Shown: positions 1 to 7,219, counted from the stretch's first letter. The stretch: DNA of 10,753 bases from an uncultured Clostridia bacterium (GCA_905210855.1 CAJLYL010000057.1:1-10753), one strand, 5' to 3'. Notes: a model not told the origin generated them from the letters alone. Translations and numbers: made by a program.

Positions 1-3000
1 GCGCGTTTGCTCACCGTTTTTGCTCACGCTGAGCATATTGCCGTTGTCATCATACTCATATGTAAAGGTGTCTGTTCCGTTGCTGCTTGACACAAGGCGG
101 TTTGAACTGTCATATGCATATGTCGTTTCATCGACAAGGTCTTCCAAATTTGCACCGTAATAATTATGCTGATATCCGATAATATTGTTTCGGTTATCAT
201 ATGCGTAATTATCCAAATATCTGTGCTCGCCGGAATCAAGCAGTCTGTCCGATATCATTCTGCCGCAGGAATCATATCTGTAAATATGTGTTCCTGTGGT
301 GGAATCGTTACAGCTTTCCACATTACCGTTTACAGTATATTTATAGGTGTATACCCACAAATCATCCGTTGAGCTGTCGGCAATTGTTATCTGCTTTGGC
401 AGATTCGCATCGTTATACTCATTTGTCTGATAAACAGTGCCGTTGAGAGAGCGCGCAACGAGATTTGAATTCTCATCATACGTATACTCCGTGACATCCG
501 TGCCGTCGCTGACGGAAACCATGCGCCCGAGGTCATCGTAGGTGTAGGACAGGTTTTTCAGCACCAGTCCGCCGTCGGTCAGGGTAAACCCCGTGCGCCT
601 GCCTGCGGAATCGTATGTGTATGATTTGATTGTACCATTCTTTGCCTCGCTTGTCAATTCCCCAAATGCGTTGTATACATAATTTGTCGTGCCCGTCTCG
701 TCCGTCATGCTCTTGCGCCTGCCCATGATGTCATAGGTATTCTCGGCGATTACGTTCTCGCCCTCCTCTATCAGCTGCAAATTGTCAAAGGCGTCGTACC
801 GATATTGGAAAACATCTCCGTTTGGAGTGCGTTCAAGCCAAACATTTCCCACACGGTCACGTGCATATCGGTTAGCATTAAATGCGGTTACGGTTTTTTC
901 GCCGGATTTTTTCCTCAGTCTGCCGAGGATATCATAATCATTTGTTATACACGACGCGCCATCGGGAACAGCGCCCGTATCCGTCAAAAGCTCCGTAAGC
1001 CCCGTTATCTGCTTTGTGGCATTGCCGAGTGAGTCATATTCATACTGCGTGTAAATCGTGCTGCCGTCCGTCGGGTGCACCGCAGAGCTTGTCACGCGGT
1101 TCATGCTGTCATACGAAAAATCCGTCACATCAAACGAAGCGTCGGTGTTTCTCCTGTTTGACTGCACTGCGGTTTTTGTCACGTTGCCGTTTGGGTCATA
1201 ATATGTTTTTGTCAGTCCTTTTCGCTCATCATCGAGCGGCGAGGTGACGGAGATTTTTCTGCCGGCTGCGTCATATGCGTAAACCGTGGCGCTGCCCTTA
1301 AAGTCTGTTTCTGATATCAGATTGCCCGATTCGTCATATTCATATGTCTTGCTGCCGCCGGCTGCGTTTGTAACGGATACCGGTCTTGAGGCGTAGTCAT
1401 ATGCCGTTGTCTCGGTTTTGCCGAGCGGATTTGTCGCCGTGAGGCGGTTGTTAAGCAAGTCGTAGGTGTAAGAGTACGTCCTCTCATCGCTTCCCGATTT
1501 ATTCGTTTCGGTCAGCAGATTGCTGCGGCAGTCGTATGTCCGTATGCTCCTTGCATAAGTGCCGCCGTCACCGCTTACGGTCTGCTCCGCCTTGATTATC
1601 GGATAGTTTCCCGAATCCTTTGTGTTGCTGTAAGCATATGCCGTTGTCTTTATGAGCGCATTATTTCTGTCATATATCTTCTCCGACGTTATTTGGTCAA
1701 GGCAGTTGTACTCATATTTTGCCGTGGTGTAATCGGAATCGGTTCTGTACCGCCTGAACATCGCCATTCTGCCGATACCGTCAAATTCATACGCCGACGT
1801 AACAGCGTCTCCGCCCGTTTCGTCCACGTAGCAGGTGGATTTCAGCCTGCCTGCCGCGTCATAAAAATTTTTGTACACAGTGCCGTTGCGCGCAGTCATG
1901 GCTGTGATGTTGTTCACCGTGTCATATGTGTATGTCTCGCTTGTGCCGTCCGGATATTGAGTTGACAGCAGACGGTTAAGCATATCATATGTCATGACCG
2001 TTGTGCCGCCGTTTGCATCTGTTGCCGAAACAAGGTTGCCGCGGTAGTCATAGGTCTTTGCCGTCACGATGTCCGCGCACGGATTGCCGTCCGCGTCTGC
2101 TATGCCGCCCGTTGTTTCGGTGACGGTGCAGCCGCCGTCGGGCGAGTAAACATAGGTGAATGTCGTGGTGCTCGTCTTGCCGTCAACGGTTTTTGTCACC
2201 GAAGCCACATTGCCGCAGGAGTCATAGGTGTAATTGACCGCGGACTTGAGCACATCATTTTCGTAGGTGTTTTCTGTGCCTATGGATTTGCCGTCAGCCG
2301 TGAGCAGACTTTCAATTTTTATCGTGGTCGATGCGTCCTTATTATATGTCGCCGTGCTCGGCAGATAGTAGTTATCGGCATGGTGAGTATATGTATATAC
2401 CAAGCCGTTTTCCGCCTTTCTGTTGACAACGGGCAAATCGTTTATATATGAATAATCCAGATATGTTTTTCCCGTAGTACCGTTTATATTCAGCTCGCCG
2501 TTAACATCTGTCAATTGATTTCTGCTTGAATAGATGTACTTGTTTTTTTGATAAGTATGCCCCGACAGGGTGTTCTCCTCCGTCAACAACATACTTTTGT
2601 CGTTATATGTTGTGCGCACGGATTTTTTCAAAGCGTCACCGTCATAAAAATTCTCCGTGTTGGCGCTGAAATAGCAATATACATTAACTCTTGATCCCGG
2701 CAGCCATACAATCGGCTCATACTCACGTCTGCACAGAATATTTTCGCCCTCGCGCTCTGTATACTTCGAGACAGTGTAGTAATTTCCGTCACGGTAACCT
2801 GACGCCTGACCCATTCTCCACCTTGGCTCCGTCTTGTATTCAAATTCCTTTACAAGCCCGTTAGGCTCTACTATTTTATACGGAAGCCGCGTATAAATAA
2901 ACTTTCCGGAATGAAGGAGGTCATTTAGCGCATAGTCCTGTTTGAGATAATATACCGTCCTGCACGGTTCGTCCGCGGCTATGAGTGCGCCGTTTCCGCT

Positions 3001-4185
3001 GTTTTTATACACCGTGAATTCAATCTCGTTGTCAACCTCGTACTGACCGCGAGGATCTCTGACATCATCATTAACCAGCCTTCTGTTATACTTCACAAGC
3101 TCTGTTACTGCATCTCCGCTTTTTCTGCTGATTCCGTCGGACGAACAGCTGTACACATTGCCCTCGTGGTCGGTCACATTCATCACATTTTCATCAAAAT
3201 TGATTACATACGTATTGCCGTAACGGTCGCTCACCGCTTTTATTTGATATCCCGAAGCCATTCCGCCTGTAAAGTAGTATTTATCACCGTTTATGTTTTC
3301 GAGTGTCAGCGAATACTCAAATCCGAGCGGATGCTGCGCCGTTATTGCATAAGTCGTGGGGTCAACATAATTTGCCTTAAATCCGATATTAAAACCGCGC
3401 ATATCCGTTACACTGACAAATGTCATATCCCCCTTAATTTTCAGATGATTCATTTTTAGATAGTATGCCCTGCCGTCTTTGTCCTGAAAGATAACATAAA
3501 ACTCGGCGTAGTCTGTGTCCCTGTCAATATCAATAGTGCTGATTGACGGCTCTGATATTTTCCAGCCATGACCCATCAACATATAGTTTTTGTTGTATTC
3601 CAAACTGTTTCTCTTAAGAAGATAATATGAACTCATATATCTGATTTCGTATTTATCGTCTTTTTCGGTATACCGTACAGTCAGGTCAGATTGGTTTCCC
3701 CTTGATAAATATGTGTAATACATATTTTTAGAATCATATGGTTCTCCCATAAAACTGCTGCCGGCTTCCATCAGCTCTTTTTCATCCCTGAAATATATCC
3801 GGCAAACGTTGTTGTTTTCAGAGGATATGAAGTATTTAACAAAACCTGCCGGAGTATCATAGCTGCGGTTGCATTCGTGTTCATATATATCACTGTCTAT
3901 TGACGCTCCGCTGTCAAAACTCCTTATAAACGGAAAATCAAATCCGTTTTTGCCCTTAATGACGTAATCCTCGGCATTCACCGTGGCGGACGCGGTGCTC
4001 ACCTGCACACCGCCGCTTGTCTTTTGCGGCTCATACGGCGAATTGAGACCGCCGGCGTAATACTTGCCGTAAATCTGATAATATGAATTATAGCTGACCG
4101 ATGATGATGTGGAGGCATACGCGGTCACGCCGGCGCATATAAGCGCAAATGCCAAAAGAAACGCAAATCTTATCTTCTTATCCAT
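1..4185 (-). CDS. Secreted YD-repeat (RHS-like) giant protein, 3' end beyond the window
   Basis: The frame is open from ATG 4185 to base 1 (1395 codons, no stop), so the C-terminus is missing. Residues 1-24 form a Sec signal peptide with a likely cut after AYA. Residues 73-90 carry a motif (GKNGFDFPFIRSF) like the N-terminal entry segment of RHS/YD proteins. Residues 90-550 form a large non-repetitive region. From about residue 550 to the edge there are roughly 25-28 YD repeats (YDYRGNLVSATD, YDAAGRLKS, YEYDSLGN, YTYDDLGRMV). In known relatives these build a hollow beta shell around a variable C-terminal domain, often a toxin; that part, if present, lies off the left edge. GGGAGG lies 8-10 bases before the start, inside the upstream gene, and the two genes overlap by 8 bp, which suggests translational coupling. 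Export resembles Bacillus WapA, but no cell-wall anchor is visible in the part seen. Membership of the YD superfamily is sure; a toxin role is inference. Confidence 0.93.
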   Translation of the reverse strand, partial: MDKKIRFAFLLAFALICAGVTAYASTSSSVSYNSYYQIYGKYYAGGLNSPYEPQKTSGGVQVSTASATVNAEDYVIKGKNGFDFPFIRSFDSGASIDSDIYEHECNRSYDTPAGFVKYFISSENNNVCRIYFRDEKELMEAGSSFMGEPYDSKNMYYTYLSRGNQSDLTVRYTEKDDKYEIRYMSSYYLLKRNSLEYNKNYMLMGHGWKISEPSISTIDIDRDTDYAEFYVIFQDKDGRAYYLKMNHLKIKGDMTFVSVTDMRGFNIGFKANYVDPTTYAITAQHPLGFEYSLTLENINGDKYYFTGGMASGYQIKAVSDRYGNTYVINFDENVMNVTDHEGNVYSCSSDGISRKSGDAVTELVKYNRRLVNDDVRDPRGQYEVDNEIEFTVYKNSGNGALIAADEPCRTVYYLKQDYALNDLLHSGKFIYTRLPYKIVEPNGLVKEFEYKTEPRWRMGQASGYRDGNYYTVSKYTEREGENILCRREYEPIVWLPGSRVNVYCYFSANTENFYDGDALKKSVRTTYNDKSMLLTEENTLSGHTYQKNKYIYSSRNQLTDVNGELNINGTTGKTYLDYSYINDLPVVNRKAENGLVYTYTHHADNYYLPSTATYNKDASTTIKIESLLTADGKSIGTENTYENDVLKSAVNYTYDSCGNVASVTKTVDGKTSTTTFTYVYSPDGGCTVTETTGGIADADGNPCADIVTAKTYDYRGNLVSATDANGGTTVMTYDMLNRLLSTQYPDGTSETYTYDTVNNITAMTARNGTVYKNFYDAAGRLKSTCYVDETGGDAVTSAYEFDGIGRMAMFRRYRTDSDYTTAKYEYNCLDQITSEKIYDRNNALIKTTAYAYSNTKDSGNYPIIKAEQTVSGDGGTYARSIRTYDCRSNLLTETNKSGSDERTYSYTYDLLNNRLTATNPLGKTETTAYDYASRPVSVTNAAGGSKTYEYDESGNLISETDFKGSATVYAYDAAGRKISVTSPLDDERKGLTKTYYDPNGNVTKTAVQSNRRNTDASFDVTDFSYDSMNRVTSSAVHPTDGSTIYTQYEYDSLGNATKQITGLTELLTDTGAVPDGASCITNDYDILGRLRKKSGEKTVTAFNANRYARDRVGNVWLERTPNGDVFQYRYDAFDNLQLIEEGENVIAENTYDIMGRRKSMTDETGTTNYVYNAFGELTSEAKNGTIKSYTYDSAGRRTGFTLTDGGLVLKNLSYTYDDLGRMVSVSDGTDVTEYTYDENSNLVARSLNGTVYQTNEYNDANLPKQITIADSSTDDLWVYTYKYTVNGNVESCNDSTTGTHIYRYDSCGRMISDRLLDSGEHRYLDNYAYDNRNNIIGYQHNYYGANLEDLVDETTYAYDSSNRLVSSSNGTDTFTYEYDDNGNMLSVSKNGEQTR

Positions 4186-5197
4186 TGCGAAGCACCTCCC
4201 TCGCGTACTTTGCGGCGGCAAGGATATCGAAATCATCGCCGATATTTTCCGAGGCTATGCAAATCTCCTGCGGCGTGTAGCCTTTGTCAGCGAGGATTCT
4301 TACAATATTCATTGAAAATCCGTTGTCAAGCGCCGCCTCTGTCATGCCGTCGTCATCCTCTGCCGCGGCTGATATGTTCAGCCGTTCAAGCTGAAGCTTA
4401 GTCTGCCGCGCAACGGCGGCGTTGAATGCTTCCTTTGCGTTCTCGGTGTTTTCTGCATCTGCAAGTGAATTAACCGATATGTCCGCCACCGTTTCCGCGC
4501 CGGAGTATTTTTTTGCCTCAAATATCTTTTGAACTGCGTCATATGCACCGTCCGACTCCGGCAGGGTTTCAATGCCGTACACGTCTTTTATTATGTCGCT
4601 CATGCTCTCGCCGTTTTCGTATTTATCCAAAATTTCCGTTATGGTGTATATGCCCTTGCGGCAAAGAACATTTGCCGCCATGATGTCATCCGCCGTCACG
4701 CCGCGCTCCATATACTCCCCCACCGCGGCGTTGTCGAGAACTCCGCATTTGTCATTTGTCAATTCGTTAAATGCATCCTCGTACCAATATTCATTAAAAT
4801 ATTTGTCTTCCAGTGCGCAGATTTGCTCGATTATCTCAAACGGTTCGCCGGTTGTGAGCCAAAAGTCATATACCCGGGAGAGCGACTGCGGCGTAGTGCC
4901 TTTGTTTATGATTTTGTTCATCAATGCAATCTCTTCATCGCTGAAATCCGTACCGCTCATAAGCCGCACATACGCGGCAACGTTGTGCGCCGCGGCTTCG
5001 CCGCTGCAATTGACTATTGACGAAAACACACCGGCGTCCGACGCCCTTGCAAAATTCTCTTCTGCGGCGGCGATTTGCACCGAATCGGCTGTTTGTACAT
5101 TTCCGCCGTCACCCGACATCATCGGCAAGCCCGCCGCAAGCGCGGCTGCCGACACAAAAACAAGGGTAATACAAGCGGCTGCAATGGTTTTTTTCAT
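4178..5197 (-). CDS. Secreted helical-repeat protein of unknown function, coupled to the YD protein
   Basis: This 339-residue protein was not recognised as a known family. Residues 1-21 are a signal peptide (MKK start, hydrophobic core, ALA cut site) without a lipobox cysteine, so it is probably exported and released. The mature part looks almost wholly helical and acidic. A degenerate unit occurs at about residues 100-126 (GTTPQSLS...GEPFEIIEQI), 182-206 (GIYTITEIL...GESMSDIIKDV) and 306-330 (GYTPQEICIA...GDDFDILAAAK), with a related half-unit at 166 (GVTADDIMAA). This suggests helical hairpins of about 25 residues. AAAGGA lies 9-10 bases before ATG 5197. It is the first gene of an operon with the giant YD gene and overlaps it by 8 bp, so equal output is likely. 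It may be an export, folding or anchoring partner. An immunity protein is less likely, because those usually follow the toxin gene and stay in the cytoplasm. Confidence 0.85.
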   Translation of the reverse strand: MKKTIAAACITLVFVSAAALAAGLPMMSGDGGNVQTADSVQIAAAEENFARASDAGVFSSIVNCSGEAAAHNVAAYVRLMSGTDFSDEEIALMNKIINKGTTPQSLSRVYDFWLTTGEPFEIIEQICALEDKYFNEYWYEDAFNELTNDKCGVLDNAAVGEYMERGVTADDIMAANVLCRKGIYTITEILDKYENGESMSDIIKDVYGIETLPESDGAYDAVQKIFEAKKYSGAETVADISVNSLADAENTENAKEAFNAAVARQTKLQLERLNISAAAEDDDGMTEAALDNGFSMNIVRILADKGYTPQEICIASENIGDDFDILAAAKYAREVLRNG

Positions 5198-5500
5198 AAA
5201 AAATCATCCTTTCGTTTTAATCGGTCGTTATGAACTGCCCTTGATTGAGAAACCACAGTTGTTTTACTTACGGATTAATTAAACATCGGAGACACCCCCT
5301 TTGATTAAATCGGCAATTGCGCAGCGGTCACTGAATCGCTGCCTTGCAGTTTGCTTTATACTTATATAAACAATCATGAAGCTAAAAATTCTTCAAAAAA
5401 GACAAAAAAATTCAAATTTTTTTTGCACATACGGTTGATTGTGCAATTGAGGATTAGTATATTGGGAATAAAAAAGTGTGGAAAAACTGTAAAAAAGGAT
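5198..5500 (-). promoter_or_regulatory. Leader and promoter region of the helical-repeat/YD operon
   Basis: There is no gene here. A terminator on its right and the operon start on its left mean that the operon's promoter should lie in this AT-rich stretch. The best -10-like bases on the minus strand are the overlapping TATAAG and TATAAA within 5355-5368, but no good -35 sits at the right distance, so the promoter is not pinned down. Downstream are a 6-bp hairpin (GCAGCG 5321-5326 with CGCTGC 5337-5342), an orphan strong ribosome site (AGGGGGTG near 5294-5301) before a three-codon ATG TTT AAT TAA frame at 5275-5286, and the real ribosome site AAAGGA at 5207-5212. An A/T palindrome-like tract lies at 5404-5424. 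Confidence 0.45.
5423..5446. promoter_or_regulatory. Operator-like inverted repeat TTGCACA-N10-TGTGCAA
   Basis: Perfect 7-bp arms (5423-5429 and 5440-5446) are separated by 10 bases, which puts the half-sites 17 bp apart, close to two turns of the helix. It lies upstream of the candidate -10 of the secreted-protein operon. The size and spacing suit a dimeric regulator, but no regulator gene is in the window and the motif is not one I can name. Confidence 0.3.
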
Positions 5501-5531
5501 AAAAAAATCGGGTCGATGTGGGCATCGACCC
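5501..5531 (-). terminator. Intrinsic terminator at the end of the polysaccharide cassette
   Basis: Read on the minus strand, a perfect 9-bp stem (GGGTCGATG / CATCGACCC) with a 4-base loop is followed at once by GATTTTTTTATCC. This is a textbook Rho-independent terminator about 260 bases after the stop codon of the Wzy-like gene. The hairpin is also the head of a GTAGGGG-type repeat (5510-5535), so a repeat element appears to serve as the terminator. Confidence 0.75.
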
Positions 5532-5600
5532 CTACACCTCATCACCGCCTTACGGCGGAGCTTCTCCTCAAGGAGAAGCCTTTTGCGCGGCGAAAGTATA
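5510..5600. repeat. Tandem hairpin repeat block (REP-like)
   Basis: Three perfect short hairpins follow one another: 5510-5531 (9-bp stem), CCGCC/GGCGG at 5545-5558 and GCTTCTCC/GGAGAAGC at 5560-5579. The last is followed on the plus strand by CCTTTTG, a weak terminator-like tail. On the minus strand the first begins GTAGGGG, like two elements at 7050-7130. Similar compact hairpin series are common between genes of gut Clostridia; that statement is from general knowledge and was not searched. Confidence 0.65.
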
Positions 5601-5610
5601 CGTCAAAGGA

Positions 5611-5695
5611 TGTGTATGTATTTTTTATTCTCAGACGACGAGTTCAGCGCTACTGCACTGCTGTCCGAGGAGTCCGAATAAAAAATACATACACA
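5611..5695. repeat. Perfect 20-bp inverted repeat around a 45-base centre
   Basis: The left arm TGTGTATGTATTTTTTATTC (5611-5630) and the right arm (5676-5695) are exact reverse complements. The 45-base centre (5631-5675) is GC-richer than the arms. The exactness suggests recent spread or selection on a hairpin, as in a miniature inverted-repeat element. No target-site duplication is evident. Frames through the centre are tiny: 23 codons on the plus strand (5610-5681), with a stop in the right arm, and about 19 on the minus strand. Confidence 0.7.
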
Positions 5696-5734
5696 GACGG
5701 CACAAGTTCTTATGCGTGTCAAAGTAAAATATAT

Positions 5735-5814
5735 ATCACCGAGCCGGCACACAAGTTTGTTTTTACATCCCCCCGGTCAGAGAGTTTTATCAGTCAATAA
5801 AACTATCTGACAGC
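5735..5814. repeat. ATCACCGAGCCGG repeat, copy A, spanning the end of the Wzy-like gene
   Basis: It starts ATCACCGAGCCGG and ends with a hairpin (5776-5790 with 5797-5811, 14 of 15 pairs, 6-base loop) followed by GACAGC. It aligns with copy B at 7152-7219 across the head, the CACAAG segment, the TTTTACA...CCCC segment and the final hairpin. The stop codon of the overlapping gene (5790-5792) lies at the loop of the hairpin. Confidence 0.7.
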
Positions 5815-6986
5815 GGTCTCGGCGCCGCCGAAACAGCGCACATCATCATAATGTTGAGCCACGGCTTGAACACATAAAACGTGAGCGACACTGCAAACGC
5901 CGCAAGCGCGAAAAACGCACACGCATATAGCGGCGCACAGCGCAGATTGCGCAGTATGCAGGCAGCCATGACCGCAAGAAAAAGCAGCAGCCCGATGACC
6001 CCTTCGTCACTTAACACCTGTATAAAAGCGTTGTGCGCAACTCCGTTTTGAAATCCTGCCGCATACATTATGTCGTATGTTGACAAAAGCCCCGAACCGC
6101 GTATCAGCCGCGAGGGATTTTTGAAAGTGTAGTCCAGCAGAAACCGCCATATCTCAAACCGCCCCGTGCCTCCGCTCTCCACAACGGAATCCACCGAGTA
6201 TCTGCCGACAACATCGTCGGGCAGCAGCGGCAGCGCAACCGTTATAAAGAGGAATGTGAAAACAACCGCCGACACGATGACAATCACCTTGGTTTTAATG
6301 CTCTTTAAGCCTGCGGCGACGTATAGCGCCACTCCAGCAAAGATGCCTATCAGACCGCCGCGCGAACCCGTCTTTAGTATGGCGTAGAACGACAGCGCAA
6401 TTATGACAAGATACACGGGATAAAACCGCCTGCGCTCCGTAAATCGCTTCAGACTGACAAGAACCGGCATGATGAAGTACGCGCAAAACTGATTTTGATC
6501 CTCCTCAAACCCGAATACGCGGATTACCGCGCGGTTTTCCACATCGCTTATGACCTCGGCTGAGGTGAGACACACATAAATGCAGAATATGCCCATCACC
6601 ACCCACGCAGTCTCTATCCACTCAAGTTCGCGCGTATTGTAAACCCTCACCGACACCAGCAGAAACATAAACAGCCCCAGTACCATGTCCTTGGTTGTGG
6701 TGACGGCAATGTCCGCCGAGTAGAAAAACAGCAGCGAGACGGTATAGAGCACATATATGGTGTATAGAAAATGCAGATGGTTCAGCACGATGGCGCTCCT
6801 GCCCATGAGCAGGCATACCGTGAGCACCGCTATGACAGGCAGCGTGACCACCTTTAGCAGCGAGCCGAATGGGGTTGTGACAACCGTAAACGGCAGGCAA
6901 AGAAAGTAGAGACACGCCATGACACATTCAAGGCTGATTTTGCCGTTATTTTCGCCGCAGTGCGCGGCGGTGAGGGGGATTGTCAT
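5790..6986 (-). CDS. Wzy/O-antigen-ligase-like polysaccharide polymerase or ligase, membrane protein
   Basis: This 398-residue protein has about ten or more hydrophobic segments and the features of the O-antigen ligase/polymerase family (Wzy_C type). Segments run from about residues 20-60, 70-115 and 125-145, and on to the C-terminus. The signature regions are TGSRGG at 206-211, the outer loop around GTGRFEIW at 273-280, and AHNAFIQVLSDEGVIG at 317-332, where the histidine matches the conserved loop residue of the family. It would act on undecaprenyl-linked glycan at the outer face of the membrane, either joining repeat units or moving a glycan to an acceptor; the sequence alone cannot separate polymerase, ligase and protein O-glycosylating forms. 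AAAGGAG 8-9 bases upstream supports ATG 6986. It is the last gene of the cassette, 202 bp after the glycosyltransferase. Its last seven residues are encoded by a repeat element. Confidence 0.87.
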   Translation of the reverse strand: MTIPLTAAHCGENNGKISLECVMACLYFLCLPFTVVTTPFGSLLKVVTLPVIAVLTVCLLMGRSAIVLNHLHFLYTIYVLYTVSLLFFYSADIAVTTTKDMVLGLFMFLLVSVRVYNTRELEWIETAWVVMGIFCIYVCLTSAEVISDVENRAVIRVFGFEEDQNQFCAYFIMPVLVSLKRFTERRRFYPVYLVIIALSFYAILKTGSRGGLIGIFAGVALYVAAGLKSIKTKVIVIVSAVVFTFLFITVALPLLPDDVVGRYSVDSVVESGGTGRFEIWRFLLDYTFKNPSRLIRGSGLLSTYDIMYAAGFQNGVAHNAFIQVLSDEGVIGLLLFLAVMAACILRNLRCAPLYACAFFALAAFAVSLTFYVFKPWLNIMMMCAVSAAPRPLSDSFID

Positions 6987-6995
6987 AGAATTGTC

Positions 6996-7008
6996 TCCTT
7001 TCGTTTTA
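6996..7008 (-). promoter_or_regulatory. Ribosome site in a conserved 13-base leader, TAAAACGAAAGGA
   Basis: The same 13 bases stand before the start codons of the Wzy-like gene (here) and of the helical-repeat protein (5207-5219). The last part is the Shine-Dalgarno sequence; the TAAAACG part is not needed for that and is shared by two unrelated genes. Confidence 0.5.
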
Positions 7009-7049
7009 GTGTGAGGCGAGGTAGGTTTTATTGACTATCGGAATAATCC

Positions 7050-7130
7050 GTAGGGGTGGGGTTCTGCTCCGCCCGTTTGAGAGGATTGCGGAATTCACAA
7101 AACACGGGCAGAGCAGAGCCCTGCCCCTAC
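7050..7130. repeat. Pair of inverted GTAGGGG hairpin repeats (BIME-like)
   Basis: Element 7050-7075 on the plus strand and element 7105-7130 on the minus strand both read GTAGGGG, then a G/C-rich hairpin, then CCCG. They match at all but four of 26 positions, and all four differences are transitions. Each can fold alone (GGGCAG/CTGCCC for the second), or the two can pair with each other across 29 bases. They lie between the glycosyltransferase and Wzy-like genes, where they might lower read-through or protect the upstream message from 3' decay. A third, more distant member is at 5510-5535. Confidence 0.7.
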
Positions 7131-7151
7131 CGCACAACGCGGATTCTGCAC

Positions 7152-7219
7152 ATCACCGAGCCGGGGCACAAGCCTATTTTACAACCCCTCAGTCAGGCAG
7201 TTTTGCGCTGCCCGACAGC
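7152..7219. repeat. ATCACCGAGCCGG repeat, copy B, spanning the end of the glycosyltransferase gene
   Basis: This is the second copy of the repeat at 5735-5814, with the same order of segments and a closing hairpin GTCAGGCAG (7192-7200) / CTGCCCGAC (7208-7216, one mismatch), then GACAGC and a small CCCTG-TG-CAGGG dyad. The stop codon of the glycosyltransferase (7189-7191) lies at its outer edge, so the last codons of that gene are repeat sequence. Confidence 0.7.

Noticed and set aside
1..2500. Recurring CATATG/TCATAGGT-like words suggesting a CRISPR or DNA repeat array
   Set aside because: They are codons of the YD motif in one open reading frame, irregularly spaced and without spacer structure.
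4572..5282. Long plus-strand open frame (236 codons) opposite the helical-repeat gene, with serine-rich translation
   Set aside because: It mirrors the codon pattern of the minus-strand gene, which has a signal peptide, ribosome site and operon context; the plus frame has no plausible domain or ribosome site.
5404..5424. A/T tract (A7TTCAAAT8) as a terminator
   Set aside because: The stem would be only A-T pairs with no GC-rich part; a much better terminator lies at 5501-5531.
5610..5681. 23-codon plus-strand frame inside the perfect inverted repeat (MCMYFLFSDDEFSATALLSEESE)
   Set aside because: AAAGG lies nearby, but the frame is very short and both strands begin MYFLF only because the arms are palindromic; there is no evidence of selection for protein.
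5351..5800. Plus-strand frame of 149 codons through the intergenic region
   Set aside because: It crosses the terminator, several hairpin repeats and the perfect inverted repeat; its composition changes with each repeat, as expected for non-coding DNA.
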